This document shows positions 24,394 to 33,577 of a stretch of DNA of 64,000 bases, piece after piece. The translations under genes were made by a program, and so were the position numbers. Origin of the DNA: Ancrocorticia sp047602305 (GTDB lineage: Bacteria; Actinomycetota; Actinomycetes; Actinomycetales; Actinomycetaceae); the NCBI GenBank assembly GCA_047602305.1, contig JASGHO010000001.1, positions 682,001-746,000 of the forward strand. The letters run 5' to 3'. How positions within the stretch are numbered: position 1 is the first letter of the stretch; every line of letters begins with the position of its first letter. The notes under the pieces were generated by a model, which worked only from the letters and a program-made list of their open reading frames with translations, made no database searches and was not told where the DNA came from.

Positions 24394-24407
24394 CAACATT
24401 ACTGTTG
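24394..24407. promoter_or_regulatory. SufR operator CAAC-N6-GTTG
   Basis: CAACATTACTGTTG lies 33 bp upstream of the sufR ATG in an AT-rich stretch. It matches the CAAC-N6-GTTG inverted repeat described for cyanobacterial SufR exactly. It is positioned to repress the whole sufR-B-D-Rieske-C-S-U-T operon. Confidence 0.7.
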
Positions 24408-24718
24408 CTAAAATCCAGCGGACCCCCTTCGACCACAGCTTTTGTGGCGGAGGAGACCCGCGTGCGCTTATAAGCTTAACTTGAATTATTCCAGTTTTAT
24501 TTCCCGAATGTTCTTTCGACACCGAGATGTGAGCTAGTCTTCACATCCCGCACGTGCCGAGAACGAGCATCCCATCCTATCGCCACGCGGGCCACAATGC
24601 CCGCCCGACACAGCCCGCCGTCGACCCGCTTACCGAACTGCCCGCTTACCGAACTGCCCGCTTACCGAACTGCCCGCTTACCGAACTGCCCGCTTACGAA
24701 ACGACCCGCTCACCCGAC
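24408..24718. other. intergenic region between sufR and the NUDIX gene
   Basis: It contains an AT-rich portion (24460-24520) that may hold the upstream part of the suf promoter, then GC-rich DNA ending in a 16-bp tandem repeat. No coding frame looked real. Confidence 0.5.
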
Positions 24719-24721
24719 TCA
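24626..24721. repeat. 16-bp tandem repeat
   Basis: CCCGCTTACCGAACTG occurs four times without change (24626-24689), followed by two diverged units to 24721. The last unit covers the stop codon of the NUDIX gene, so slippage here would alter its end or the following terminator region. Confidence 0.9.
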
Positions 24722-25309
24722 CCGCAGCGTCGCAGCGTAGGCCAGCACTCCGGTGACAAGTGAGGGACAGTGAAGATTGCCCGCCAGCACCTCGGCGATG
24801 ACATCGCGCAACGGCACCCAGGCAGTCTCGATCTCTTCTTCCTCGTCCTCGCGCTGGAAATCAGTCTCGACCGCGTACACACCGCGGGCCAGGTAGATGT
24901 CCAACTGCTCGTCCGAGCATCCCGGCGAGGGGTAGAAGCTGGCAAGGAACGTGAACTCCGCAGCCCCGAGATCCGCTTCCTCGGCAAGTTCGCGTGCGGC
25001 CGCCTCAACGGGATTCTCTCCGGCCACGTCGAGCAGGCCCGCCGGGATCTCCCACATGAGTCGACGCACCGGGTGACGATACTGACGAATGAGGAGAACC
25101 TCTTCCCCACCCTCACCGTCACGAACGGCCAGCACGGCGACGGCGTCGTCATGTCTGATGTATTCGCGGCGCATACGGGCGGAGGTGGACGCCAACTCGA
25201 TATCGTCAACGAGCACGTCGAAGATGAACCCGCGATACTCGGTCGCGGAGGCGAGCGTACTGGCGTGGGCCGTCACTTCCTCATCGCGCAACGCACCCAA
25301 CTTCGTCAT
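24719..25309 (-). CDS. NUDIX hydrolase, ADP-ribose pyrophosphatase type
   Basis: A 196-aa protein from ATG 25309 (MTKLGALRDEEV), with GAGGA before it. The Nudix box reads AGLLDVAGENPVEAAAREL then AEEADL, with the REL-EE metal-binding Glu residues. The preceding LLIRQYRHPVRRLMWEIPAG and following SFYPSPGCSDEQLDIYLA are typical of ADP-ribose pyrophosphatases (compare mycobacterial Rv1700). Position after pyrG also matches mycobacteria. It hydrolyses ADP-ribose to AMP and ribose-5-phosphate. Confidence 0.92.
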   Translation of the reverse strand: MTKLGALRDEEVTAHASTLASATEYRGFIFDVLVDDIELASTSARMRREYIRHDDAVAVLAVRDGEGGEEVLLIRQYRHPVRRLMWEIPAGLLDVAGENPVEAAARELAEEADLGAAEFTFLASFYPSPGCSDEQLDIYLARGVYAVETDFQREDEEEEIETAWVPLRDVIAEVLAGNLHCPSLVTGVLAYAATLR

Positions 25310-25451
25310 CGCCGTCCTCAACACCGGTTCTCCTTCGTCCGTTTTCTTGTCCAGGGTAGAGATTACGCCGACGACGGCGTCCCCGCGCCCTCTGCCCACC
25401 GCGTCACCGCTCCTCCACCCGCTTGCGCCTCACGCTCAGCCAAGCGGAGAA

Positions 25452-25522
25452 AAATCTATCTCCGAAATCCCGCACCCCACGTACCTATGACACATAGGTG
25501 TCGGGATTCCGGAGATGGATTT
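25452..25522. repeat. long imperfect hairpin downstream of pyrG
   Basis: Outer arms 25452-25472 and 25502-25522 are complementary at 19 of 21 positions. An inner stem ACCTATG/CATAGGT (25483-25489, 25493-25499) closes on a 3-base loop. It may attenuate transcription from pyrG into the NUDIX gene or be a miniature mobile element. An 11-bp direct repeat ATCACCAATCA follows at about 25530-25560. Confidence 0.55.
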
Positions 25523-25557
25523 CGCCGGGATCACCAATCAGATGCCGGTATCACCAA

Positions 25558-27237
<1,680 letters not shown>

Positions 27238-27312
27238 GGAATTCCAGACTATCAGCGCAATTGTTTCGAGCAGGTGACGAGACTGTCACGGCTGTATTAA
27301 TTCTTGCCGGAC

Positions 27313-27356
27313 GGCCTCCTACACCGCCTCCCGCGGCCTCCTACACCGCCTCCCGC
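27313..27356. repeat. 22-bp tandem duplication
   Basis: Two adjacent exact copies of a 22-bp GC-rich sequence (27313-27334, 27335-27356) lie directly downstream of the LRR gene stop. Probably replication slippage. Confidence 0.8.
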
Positions 27357-27365
27357 GGCAAGGCT

Positions 27366-28745
27366 TTACCTGAGCCACTCCCCCGAATCGGAGAAGCTGT
27401 ATGTCACGCCGTCGATGACAAAGTTTCCGGTGACCATCGCCCCGTTCTGCCTGAGGTAGTACCAGCTACCGCCAACATTGATCCACCCGGTCTGCATCAC
27501 GCCTCTGGAATTCATGAAGTACCACGTGTCCTCAACGATGACCCAGCCGGTGCGCATCGCGCCAGTCGAGCCCATGAAGTACCACAGACCATCGACGTTC
27601 ATCCAGCCGGTACGCATCACACCGTTTGAGTTCATGAAATACCAGCGGCCACCCACAGCAACCCATCCGGTTTGCATGACACCACTGGAATTCATGTAGT
27701 ACCAGGTCCCGCCGAGGTTGAGCCAACCGGTGTGCTTCGCCCCATCCAGGTAGTAGAACCATTCGCCGTTGTCGCGGACCCAGCTCGCTTTGGCCTTGGC
27801 CGGGGCGTCCGGCAGTACGTTCTGTCGCATCATTCCCGAGAAGTTTGACGAGACAAATCCCACCGACACCTTGTCGCTCCATACGAGGTCCGCATCGCCG
27901 CCACCGGGCATATCCCACGTCACCGAGTTGCCCCGCACCTCGCCCATACCAAACAAGATATTGATGGCGATCGCCCCGTCAGCGGAGCGAATCTCCGGCA
28001 AGGATGCGGCCTGTCCCGATGTGGCATCCGGAAGATCAATCTTCTGACCGGATAGATCAATGGAATAGACCGCGGCCAAACTACTCAACGGCGAGACATC
28101 GGTGATCCGGTTTCCACTGAGATTCACACTATCGAGCCACGCGAGGCCTGCCAGCGGCGAGACGTCACTAACCTGATTGGATGCCAGGGAAAGCGCAATC
28201 AGACTGTTGAGTCCTGCCAGCGGCGAGATATCGGTGATCTGATTATTGCCCAGGTAGAGGAAATCGGGCCGCTGGAGGCTTGCGAGAGGGGAAATATCGC
28301 TGACCGAGTTGTTGGTCAGATCCAGCGAACTCAGGGAGAGCCCTGCCAATGCGCTGACATCGCTGATCGCATTTCCCACGAGGCTGAGCGCCTTCAGATT
28401 CTCGGCGTAGCGAAGTGGCGCAATATCAACGATTCCGGCGTAATTGCAGTCCAGGATACTGAGGGAGGCGAGATCACTCTTCGTCACCTCGGCCCCGCTC
28501 TTGCCCAGAGCTGCCGCAACACAGGTGTTCAGCGAGGCATCGGTAAAGGCGACGGCGTCGTTCTCGGCATCGTCTCGCGCCGCCGGAGTTGAATTCTGAG
28601 CGACGACGACGGCGTCCGCTGACGGCTGTTGTTCGGGAGCCGCCCATGCCCCACCGCTGGGAAGCAACAGACCGAAAGCCAGGAGGCCAGCAACGGTCCT
28701 CGTTGTTTTGTGGTGGCTGCATAGAGAACTCATTTTCACGGCCAT
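27366..28745 (-). CDS. secreted leucine-rich-repeat protein with cell-wall (choline-binding-type) repeats
   Basis: A 459-aa protein from ATG 28745 behind GAAGGAG. Residues 1-36 are a signal peptide ending near GGAWA-A. Residues ~95-235 hold about six internalin-like leucine-rich repeats of ~20-22 residues (LSLVGNAISDVSALAGL, LDLTNNSVSDISPLASL, and so on). Residues ~318-459 hold about six 20-residue aromatic repeats (TGWLNLGGTWYYMNSSGVMQ type), which in Firmicutes bind choline or glucan. No LPXTG motif, so attachment would be through these repeats. A surface adhesin or host-interaction protein is likely. The ligand in this lineage is unknown. Confidence 0.88.
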   Translation of the reverse strand: MAVKMSSLCSHHKTTRTVAGLLAFGLLLPSGGAWAAPEQQPSADAVVVAQNSTPAARDDAENDAVAFTDASLNTCVAAALGKSGAEVTKSDLASLSILDCNYAGIVDIAPLRYAENLKALSLVGNAISDVSALAGLSLSSLDLTNNSVSDISPLASLQRPDFLYLGNNQITDISPLAGLNSLIALSLASNQVSDVSPLAGLAWLDSVNLSGNRITDVSPLSSLAAVYSIDLSGQKIDLPDATSGQAASLPEIRSADGAIAINILFGMGEVRGNSVTWDMPGGGDADLVWSDKVSVGFVSSNFSGMMRQNVLPDAPAKAKASWVRDNGEWFYYLDGAKHTGWLNLGGTWYYMNSSGVMQTGWVAVGGRWYFMNSNGVMRTGWMNVDGLWYFMGSTGAMRTGWVIVEDTWYFMNSRGVMQTGWINVGGSWYYLRQNGAMVTGNFVIDGVTYSFSDSGEWLR

Positions 28746-28881
28746 CTCTGCTCCTTCGAGGTAACGACATTGGGTACACATCACCATAGGACCAAGAGTG
28801 TGCACCACATAGAGCATCCCACGTCATGAATAGTTCTGACAATATGTGAGAACGACCTAAAAGTGTCGATACCCGGGAAAA

Positions 28882-30483
28882 CTAGGACGTCCGTCCCCGC
28901 CGCGCCATCGAAAGTGCGCGTCGATCGGCCACGAAGATGGCCGCACCGCCTCCGCCAACGATGACCGCACCGCCCACCACAGCAGCGGCAAGCGCACCGA
29001 CAACTCCGCTGCCCAGCCACGCCAGCACCACGCCAACCAGCCAGTACGCGAACGCGCCAACAGCCGCAGAAGCAAACGCCACCACCAGCGCACCGCGCAC
29101 CATACCCACGGTGGCCTCCTTGCCCAGGCTCAGGCGAATCGCCACGAGCTGGCCCAGCGCCCCCAAGGTCATGCCAACGGACACCGCGATGCCAATGGCC
29201 ACCAGCGTCTCGGTGCGTCCGGCAATGCCGATTTGCACCTGGATGAGCAGCGCCACGCACACCGCGAGCCATGCGGTGACATTGACGATTACCACCGCAC
29301 GTGAGGCCTCGATGGCATACAACACGCGCGAGCAGTGATAGATGAGCGCATAGCCCACGAGCCCGGGCGCCATGGCCACGAGCGCCAGGTCGAGCCCGGC
29401 GGCCTCTCGCAGCGAGTCAAACACCAGCTTGGCGGGCACCGCAAGGACCGCCAGCAGCGCCGCACAGACGATTCCGATTTCCAGCACCAGCCGCGTCGAG
29501 CGCGCGGTCAGTTCCGCCAGTCCCGGACGCCCCGGAAGCGCCGCAGCCTCCGAAAGCCGGGGGAACACGGCGGTGGCAATCGGCACCGCGAACACCGCGT
29601 AAGGAACCATGTAGATGGCGTTGGCGAAGGTATAGATCGGGTAGGCACCGGCGTCGTCACCCACGCCTCCATAAGTATTCGCGACGATCATGATGGTGAC
29701 GATTTGGACCTGCTGGGCGAAGATGCCGGCAAGTCCGGCACCCATAAGCTTCACCGCGCGCCGCGCCACCCCCGGAGGAAAAGCGAAGGTGGGCCGCAGT
29801 GGAAGCAGCCGCGCTACCGGGATCAGCTGCGGCAGCGAGAACGCCACCACTCCCAGCGTGGTTCCCCAGCCCAGCCACATCACCGAGGCAGTCGAGAGTT
29901 CGGCCGGCGAATTCTGCTGCCCGTCGGCCAGGCTCCAAAAGATGAAAAAGGTGCCAATAACCGCCACTGCGGAAAGCATCGGCGCGATCGCCGGAAGAAT
30001 GAATTTCTTGTGCGCCTGAAGCACACCCGTACATACCAGCGACAGCCCATACAGCGGCACCTGCAACGCAAACATCCGCAGCAACGTGGTGGCCAAAGCC
30101 AGCTCCGCCGGGTCAGTGCCCGCTCCCAGCAGCATCTCGCTGATCGGCCGCGCCACCACGGCCACGATTGCCGCGAGCGGCACGCCGATGGCGAGGATCC
30201 AGGTGAGCAGGGCCGAGGCAGTCTGTGCCGCCTCCAGCTTCATCTTCTTGGCGAGAAACCCGGAGATCAGCGGAATGACGGCACCGGCGAGGGCTCCGCC
30301 TGCCGCCACCTCAAAGAGGACATTGGGAACGGTGTTGGAGGTCGAGTAGGCTTCGCCCGCCAATGTGTCGCCCAGCGCACCATTTTGAACGAGGGTGCGC
30401 AGGAAGCCGAGCAGTCGCGAGAGTAGCGTCAGAAGCGCGATCGAACCCGCGGCACCGGCTACCGATGCTGCGGTCCTTTTCAT
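28882..30483 (-). CDS. murJ: MurJ-family lipid II flippase
   Basis: A 533-aa membrane protein with about 14 hydrophobic segments. The start GAAGSIALLTLLSRLLGFLRTLV and the segment YSTSNTVPNVLFEVAAGGALAGAVIPLISGF are diagnostic of MurJ/MviN. It flips undecaprenyl-linked peptidoglycan precursor. It overlaps the upstream transferase-like gene by ATGA and ends the long operon. No pseudokinase domain follows, unlike mycobacterial MviN. Confidence 0.95.
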   Translation of the reverse strand: MKRTAASVAGAAGSIALLTLLSRLLGFLRTLVQNGALGDTLAGEAYSTSNTVPNVLFEVAAGGALAGAVIPLISGFLAKKMKLEAAQTASALLTWILAIGVPLAAIVAVVARPISEMLLGAGTDPAELALATTLLRMFALQVPLYGLSLVCTGVLQAHKKFILPAIAPMLSAVAVIGTFFIFWSLADGQQNSPAELSTASVMWLGWGTTLGVVAFSLPQLIPVARLLPLRPTFAFPPGVARRAVKLMGAGLAGIFAQQVQIVTIMIVANTYGGVGDDAGAYPIYTFANAIYMVPYAVFAVPIATAVFPRLSEAAALPGRPGLAELTARSTRLVLEIGIVCAALLAVLAVPAKLVFDSLREAAGLDLALVAMAPGLVGYALIYHCSRVLYAIEASRAVVIVNVTAWLAVCVALLIQVQIGIAGRTETLVAIGIAVSVGMTLGALGQLVAIRLSLGKEATVGMVRGALVVAFASAAVGAFAYWLVGVVLAWLGSGVVGALAAAVVGGAVIVGGGGAAIFVADRRALSMARRGRTS

Positions 30484-31295
30484 GAGCGTCCGAGCTGGTC
30501 AACCCACGAGAGCGCCGGGTTGGCCTCGATCACCTTGGAGAAGGACACCTTTTCGCTCGCCAGGGTCAGGACGACGACGGCGCCCAGCACCCCGGCCCGC
30601 ACCGACGCCCGCGGGGAGGCAGCCACCGCATACCCGAGGCCCGCACCGAGCGCGTTGGCGCCAAAATCTCCGAGCATCGTTTTTCCGGAAAGGTCATCTG
30701 GAGCGCACACGGCACCGGTGGCCAGCACGCTTCCGGCCATCGCCGAAGCAACCCCATTCCCGCTCACCGCAAGTGGCAGGGCGGCGATCCCGCAGACCTT
30801 GAGGGCACGCCCGGGCCGTAAATCAAGAAGATTGACCAGGTTTGCACTGCCTGCAACGAGAGCGCTCTGGCACACCCAGGTGACCAGGCGCTGCGGTGCG
30901 CTTCCCGAGCGCGGCAAGGGTAGGGTACCGAGCGCGGCTCCGCCGCCGATCACGGCAATTTTCAAGGCTCCGGAGGTGAGCTTTCCTTCGCGTAACGCTC
31001 CCAAATGGCCGCGCAGCCCCTTGCCTTGGGCGGGGAAACGATCCTCCAGCTGGTCGTCGATGTATCCCGCTGCGGCGGCGCTACCAATCGCCGTCAGCGC
31101 GCCCACCCGCACGCCCGCGGGAGCAACAACGCTGCCGGCGATCATTCCGGCACTGGCCACCAAACCCTCGGTGAGGGAGACATTCTTTCCGCTAAACGAT
31201 GACCGCTCCCAGGAAGAAAAATCCTGCGACGCTATCACGGCGCGGGCGCCAACCGCTCCCGCAGCGCCAACCAGCGCGGACCAAAGAAACCCCAT
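30480..31295 (-). CDS. WecA/MraY-superfamily (glycosyltransferase 4-like) membrane protein
   Basis: A 271-aa protein with about eight hydrophobic segments. AGYIDDQLEDRFPAQGKGLRGHLGALREGKLTSG matches the DD motif and cytoplasmic loop of polyprenyl-phosphate N-acetylhexosamine-1-phosphate transferases. NLVNLLDLRPGRALK and MLGDFGANALGAGLGY match the N-x-x-N-x-x-D and GD(A/S)G motifs. It is shorter than WecA/MraY (about 330-360 aa). Its place between mctB and murJ suggests a role with lipid-linked wall precursors. Activity is unproven. Confidence 0.7.
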   Translation of the reverse strand: MGFLWSALVGAAGAVGARAVIASQDFSSWERSSFSGKNVSLTEGLVASAGMIAGSVVAPAGVRVGALTAIGSAAAAGYIDDQLEDRFPAQGKGLRGHLGALREGKLTSGALKIAVIGGGAALGTLPLPRSGSAPQRLVTWVCQSALVAGSANLVNLLDLRPGRALKVCGIAALPLAVSGNGVASAMAGSVLATGAVCAPDDLSGKTMLGDFGANALGAGLGYAVAASPRASVRAGVLGAVVVLTLASEKVSFSKVIEANPALSWVDQLGRS

Positions 31296-31297
31296 GG

Positions 31298-32380
31298 TCA
31301 GCCCGCACTCTCGGCGTTCTCGCCCTCAGCCGGGGCCTCGCCGGTGCCGGCTTCACCTTCACCTGCGCCGCCTTCGCCGGTGGCATTCTCGCCTTCGGCG
31401 GGAGTCTCCGGAGCGGGCGTCGGTGTCAGAGCCGGACGTGGCGATTCGATGCGCACACCCAAAGCGGCCTCGGCGCCATTCTGGCTACCGAGCGCCACAT
31501 GCTTGTTGGTGAGCTCGGAGGCGAGAGCGAGCGGGACGTTGATGCGCGCCGCCGTCGACCCAGCGGAATCCACCGTGGAACCGGCATCCAAGGCGCGCAT
31601 CTGGGTGAGAAGGTCGGTATCCTGGACGGCGCGGCCCAACGCCACCGTCGGGCCGCGGCCCGCGATGGTCGCAAAAGCCTTGACGTACATGGCGTCCTGG
31701 GCGTCCACCTCGGCCTGTTCTTCGGCCTGCAGCGTCTCGCCGCCTTCGGGGTAGAGAGTCTTCGGGGTGATGACAACCACGGCGTCAGCCGGGCCGGTAA
31801 TCTCCCGATCCACCAGGAAGAGCGCGTCCTTGTCGGAGGTGAGGGAGCTGAGCAACACCTTGGCATCGGCATTCTCCGGGCCGCTGCGCAGCACCATGTC
31901 CAGCGCCGCTGCCACCACCTGATCGTTGGAGGGGTTGCTGGGCAGGTCGGTGACGTACTGCTTGAGCTGGGCAGCCAGGGCCCCGCGGTAGGTGGCCTTG
32001 CCAGAATCCACGAACGATGCCGTCAGCTTCACCTGCGCCGAGATCTTCGCACCCGAGAGCTCCAGCTCGGCTTCCAGCCCATCCACAACATCGGCGTTGG
32101 TCCCGGGAAGCACAACGAGAGCCACGTTGCGATCGGTGAGAGTTTCCGGAAGAAGCTGCTCGCCGGCAAGGTTGAGCGCTGCCTCGGAACCCTCAAGCTG
32201 CGTCTGGGTCAATGCCAACTCTGCGCGGGCCTCGTCGCGGGAGGTGCGCAGCGTCTCGACCTGACCAGAAAGGGTATCTCCAATGGAGTTCTGGAGGGGT
32301 CCGGCACCGAGGATAATACCGAGCGCAAGTGCCAGAAATACCGAGACGAGCGAAACGAGGTGATACCTAAAATCAACCAT
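31298..32380 (-). CDS. mctB: MctB-like copper transporter / outer-envelope protein
   Basis: A 360-aa protein from ATG 32380. MVDFRYHLVSLVSVFLALALGIILGAGPLQ is the conserved N-terminal membrane anchor of the Rv1698/MctB family. A coiled-coil (GQVETLRTSRDEARAELALTQTQLEGSEAALNL) follows and then a soluble domain. The last ~45 residues are a low-complexity Pro/Glu/Gly/Ala tail. In mycobacteria the protein prevents copper build-up. This bacterium probably lacks a mycomembrane, so the role may differ. It follows steA, as in mycobacteria. Confidence 0.88.
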   Translation of the reverse strand: MVDFRYHLVSLVSVFLALALGIILGAGPLQNSIGDTLSGQVETLRTSRDEARAELALTQTQLEGSEAALNLAGEQLLPETLTDRNVALVVLPGTNADVVDGLEAELELSGAKISAQVKLTASFVDSGKATYRGALAAQLKQYVTDLPSNPSNDQVVAAALDMVLRSGPENADAKVLLSSLTSDKDALFLVDREITGPADAVVVITPKTLYPEGGETLQAEEQAEVDAQDAMYVKAFATIAGRGPTVALGRAVQDTDLLTQMRALDAGSTVDSAGSTAARINVPLALASELTNKHVALGSQNGAEAALGVRIESPRPALTPTPAPETPAEGENATGEGGAGEGEAGTGEAPAEGENAESAG

Positions 32381-32394
32381 GATGTGCCTTTGTG

Positions 32395-33573
32395 TCAGAA
32401 GAGAGTCACGAACCAGTGGATGATGTCGCTGAACCACGCGGAGGTGAGGCCGAAGAGTGCCTGCCCTGCCGCGGTGGACGCCAACGCCGCGGCAATCGCC
32501 ACGGCTCCAGCCAGAACGAGGAAGAAGAGTTGCCAGTTGGAAATGCGCGAACGATAAAGCTGTGACACGCCCTTGGCGTCGATGAGCTTGCCGCCCAGCG
32601 CCAGGCGCGTGAGGAACGTGGAGGCCATTCCCGAACGGCCCTTGTCGAGGAACTCGATGAGGGTGTTGTGGGTGCCGAGGGCAACGATCAATTCGGCGCC
32701 TTTGTCGTCAGCCAGCAGCATGGCCACGTCCTCGGAGGTGCCGGTGCAGGGGAACACCACGTGTTCCACGCCGAGATCCTCAACGCGTTTCTTTCCCGGT
32801 GCCCGACCATCGCGGTAGGCGTGAATAATAATTTCTGCGCCCGATTGCAGCGCCTTGTCGGAGACGGAGTCCATGTCTCCCACGATCATGTGGAGGGGCA
32901 GGCCCTCCTCCAGGATGGCATCGGCGCCGCCGTCGACCCCAATAATGACCGGCTTGTACTCGCGAATATAGGGACGCAGCGCCGCGAGATCCTCTTTGTA
33001 GCGGTAGCCGCGCACCACAACGAGGACGTGGCGGCCTTCAAATTTCGTCGCCACGTCAGGAACACCTACGCCGTCGAAAATGAGGTCCTGCTCTTTTTCG
33101 ACGTACTCCATCGTGTTGGTGGCGAACGCCTTGAGCTGCACGCTCATTCCGGCGCGCGCCTCGGCCTGATCAGCGGCGATGGTCTCGGCGGTCTGCACCA
33201 TGCCCTGGGCCACGAGGACGTCGTCACGGTAAACCGCGCCATCCTCATCAATACGCAGGGTGGAGCCTTCGGGGACGTCCATGATCTCGGTCCCGAGATC
33301 ATCAATGAGGGGAATACCAGCCTGCTCAAGAATTCCGGGCCCCAAATTGGGGTAACGACCGGAGGTAGACTTGGCAGCATTCAGCACCGCCACCGGCTTG
33401 CATTCCACAAGAGCCTCAGCGGACACTCGATCGATATCGCCATGATTAATCACGGCGACGTTACCGGATTCGAGCCTCTTCGTGAGGTTCTTGGTGCGCG
33501 AATCCACCCGGGCAATGCCTACCAGCCGCCCAGGTTCTGAAGAGTCCTTCTTACGGACAAAGAGAAATGCCAC
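32395..33573 (-). CDS. steA: SteA-like cytokinetic ring protein
   Basis: A 392-aa protein; start taken as GTG 33573, 4 bp after the recN stop. Features: LVGIARVDSRTKNLTKRL, GDIDRVSAEALVECKPVAVLNAAKSTSGRYPNLGP, thiamine-pyrophosphokinase-like VDGGADAILEEG and MIVGDMDSVSDKAL, and a C-terminal membrane segment (NWQLFFLVLAGAVAIAAALAS). In Corynebacterium SteA works with SteB at the division septum. The neighbouring MctB-like protein occupies the SteB position. Confidence 0.9.
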   Translation of the reverse strand: MAFLFVRKKDSSEPGRLVGIARVDSRTKNLTKRLESGNVAVINHGDIDRVSAEALVECKPVAVLNAAKSTSGRYPNLGPGILEQAGIPLIDDLGTEIMDVPEGSTLRIDEDGAVYRDDVLVAQGMVQTAETIAADQAEARAGMSVQLKAFATNTMEYVEKEQDLIFDGVGVPDVATKFEGRHVLVVVRGYRYKEDLAALRPYIREYKPVIIGVDGGADAILEEGLPLHMIVGDMDSVSDKALQSGAEIIIHAYRDGRAPGKKRVEDLGVEHVVFPCTGTSEDVAMLLADDKGAELIVALGTHNTLIEFLDKGRSGMASTFLTRLALGGKLIDAKGVSQLYRSRISNWQLFFLVLAGAVAIAAALASTAAGQALFGLTSAWFSDIIHWFVTLF

Positions 33574-33577
33574 GGCT

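Noticed and set aside
24626..24721. Tandem 16-mers as a CRISPR or origin iteron array
   Set aside because: Units abut without spacers, are few, and no replication or cas gene is near.
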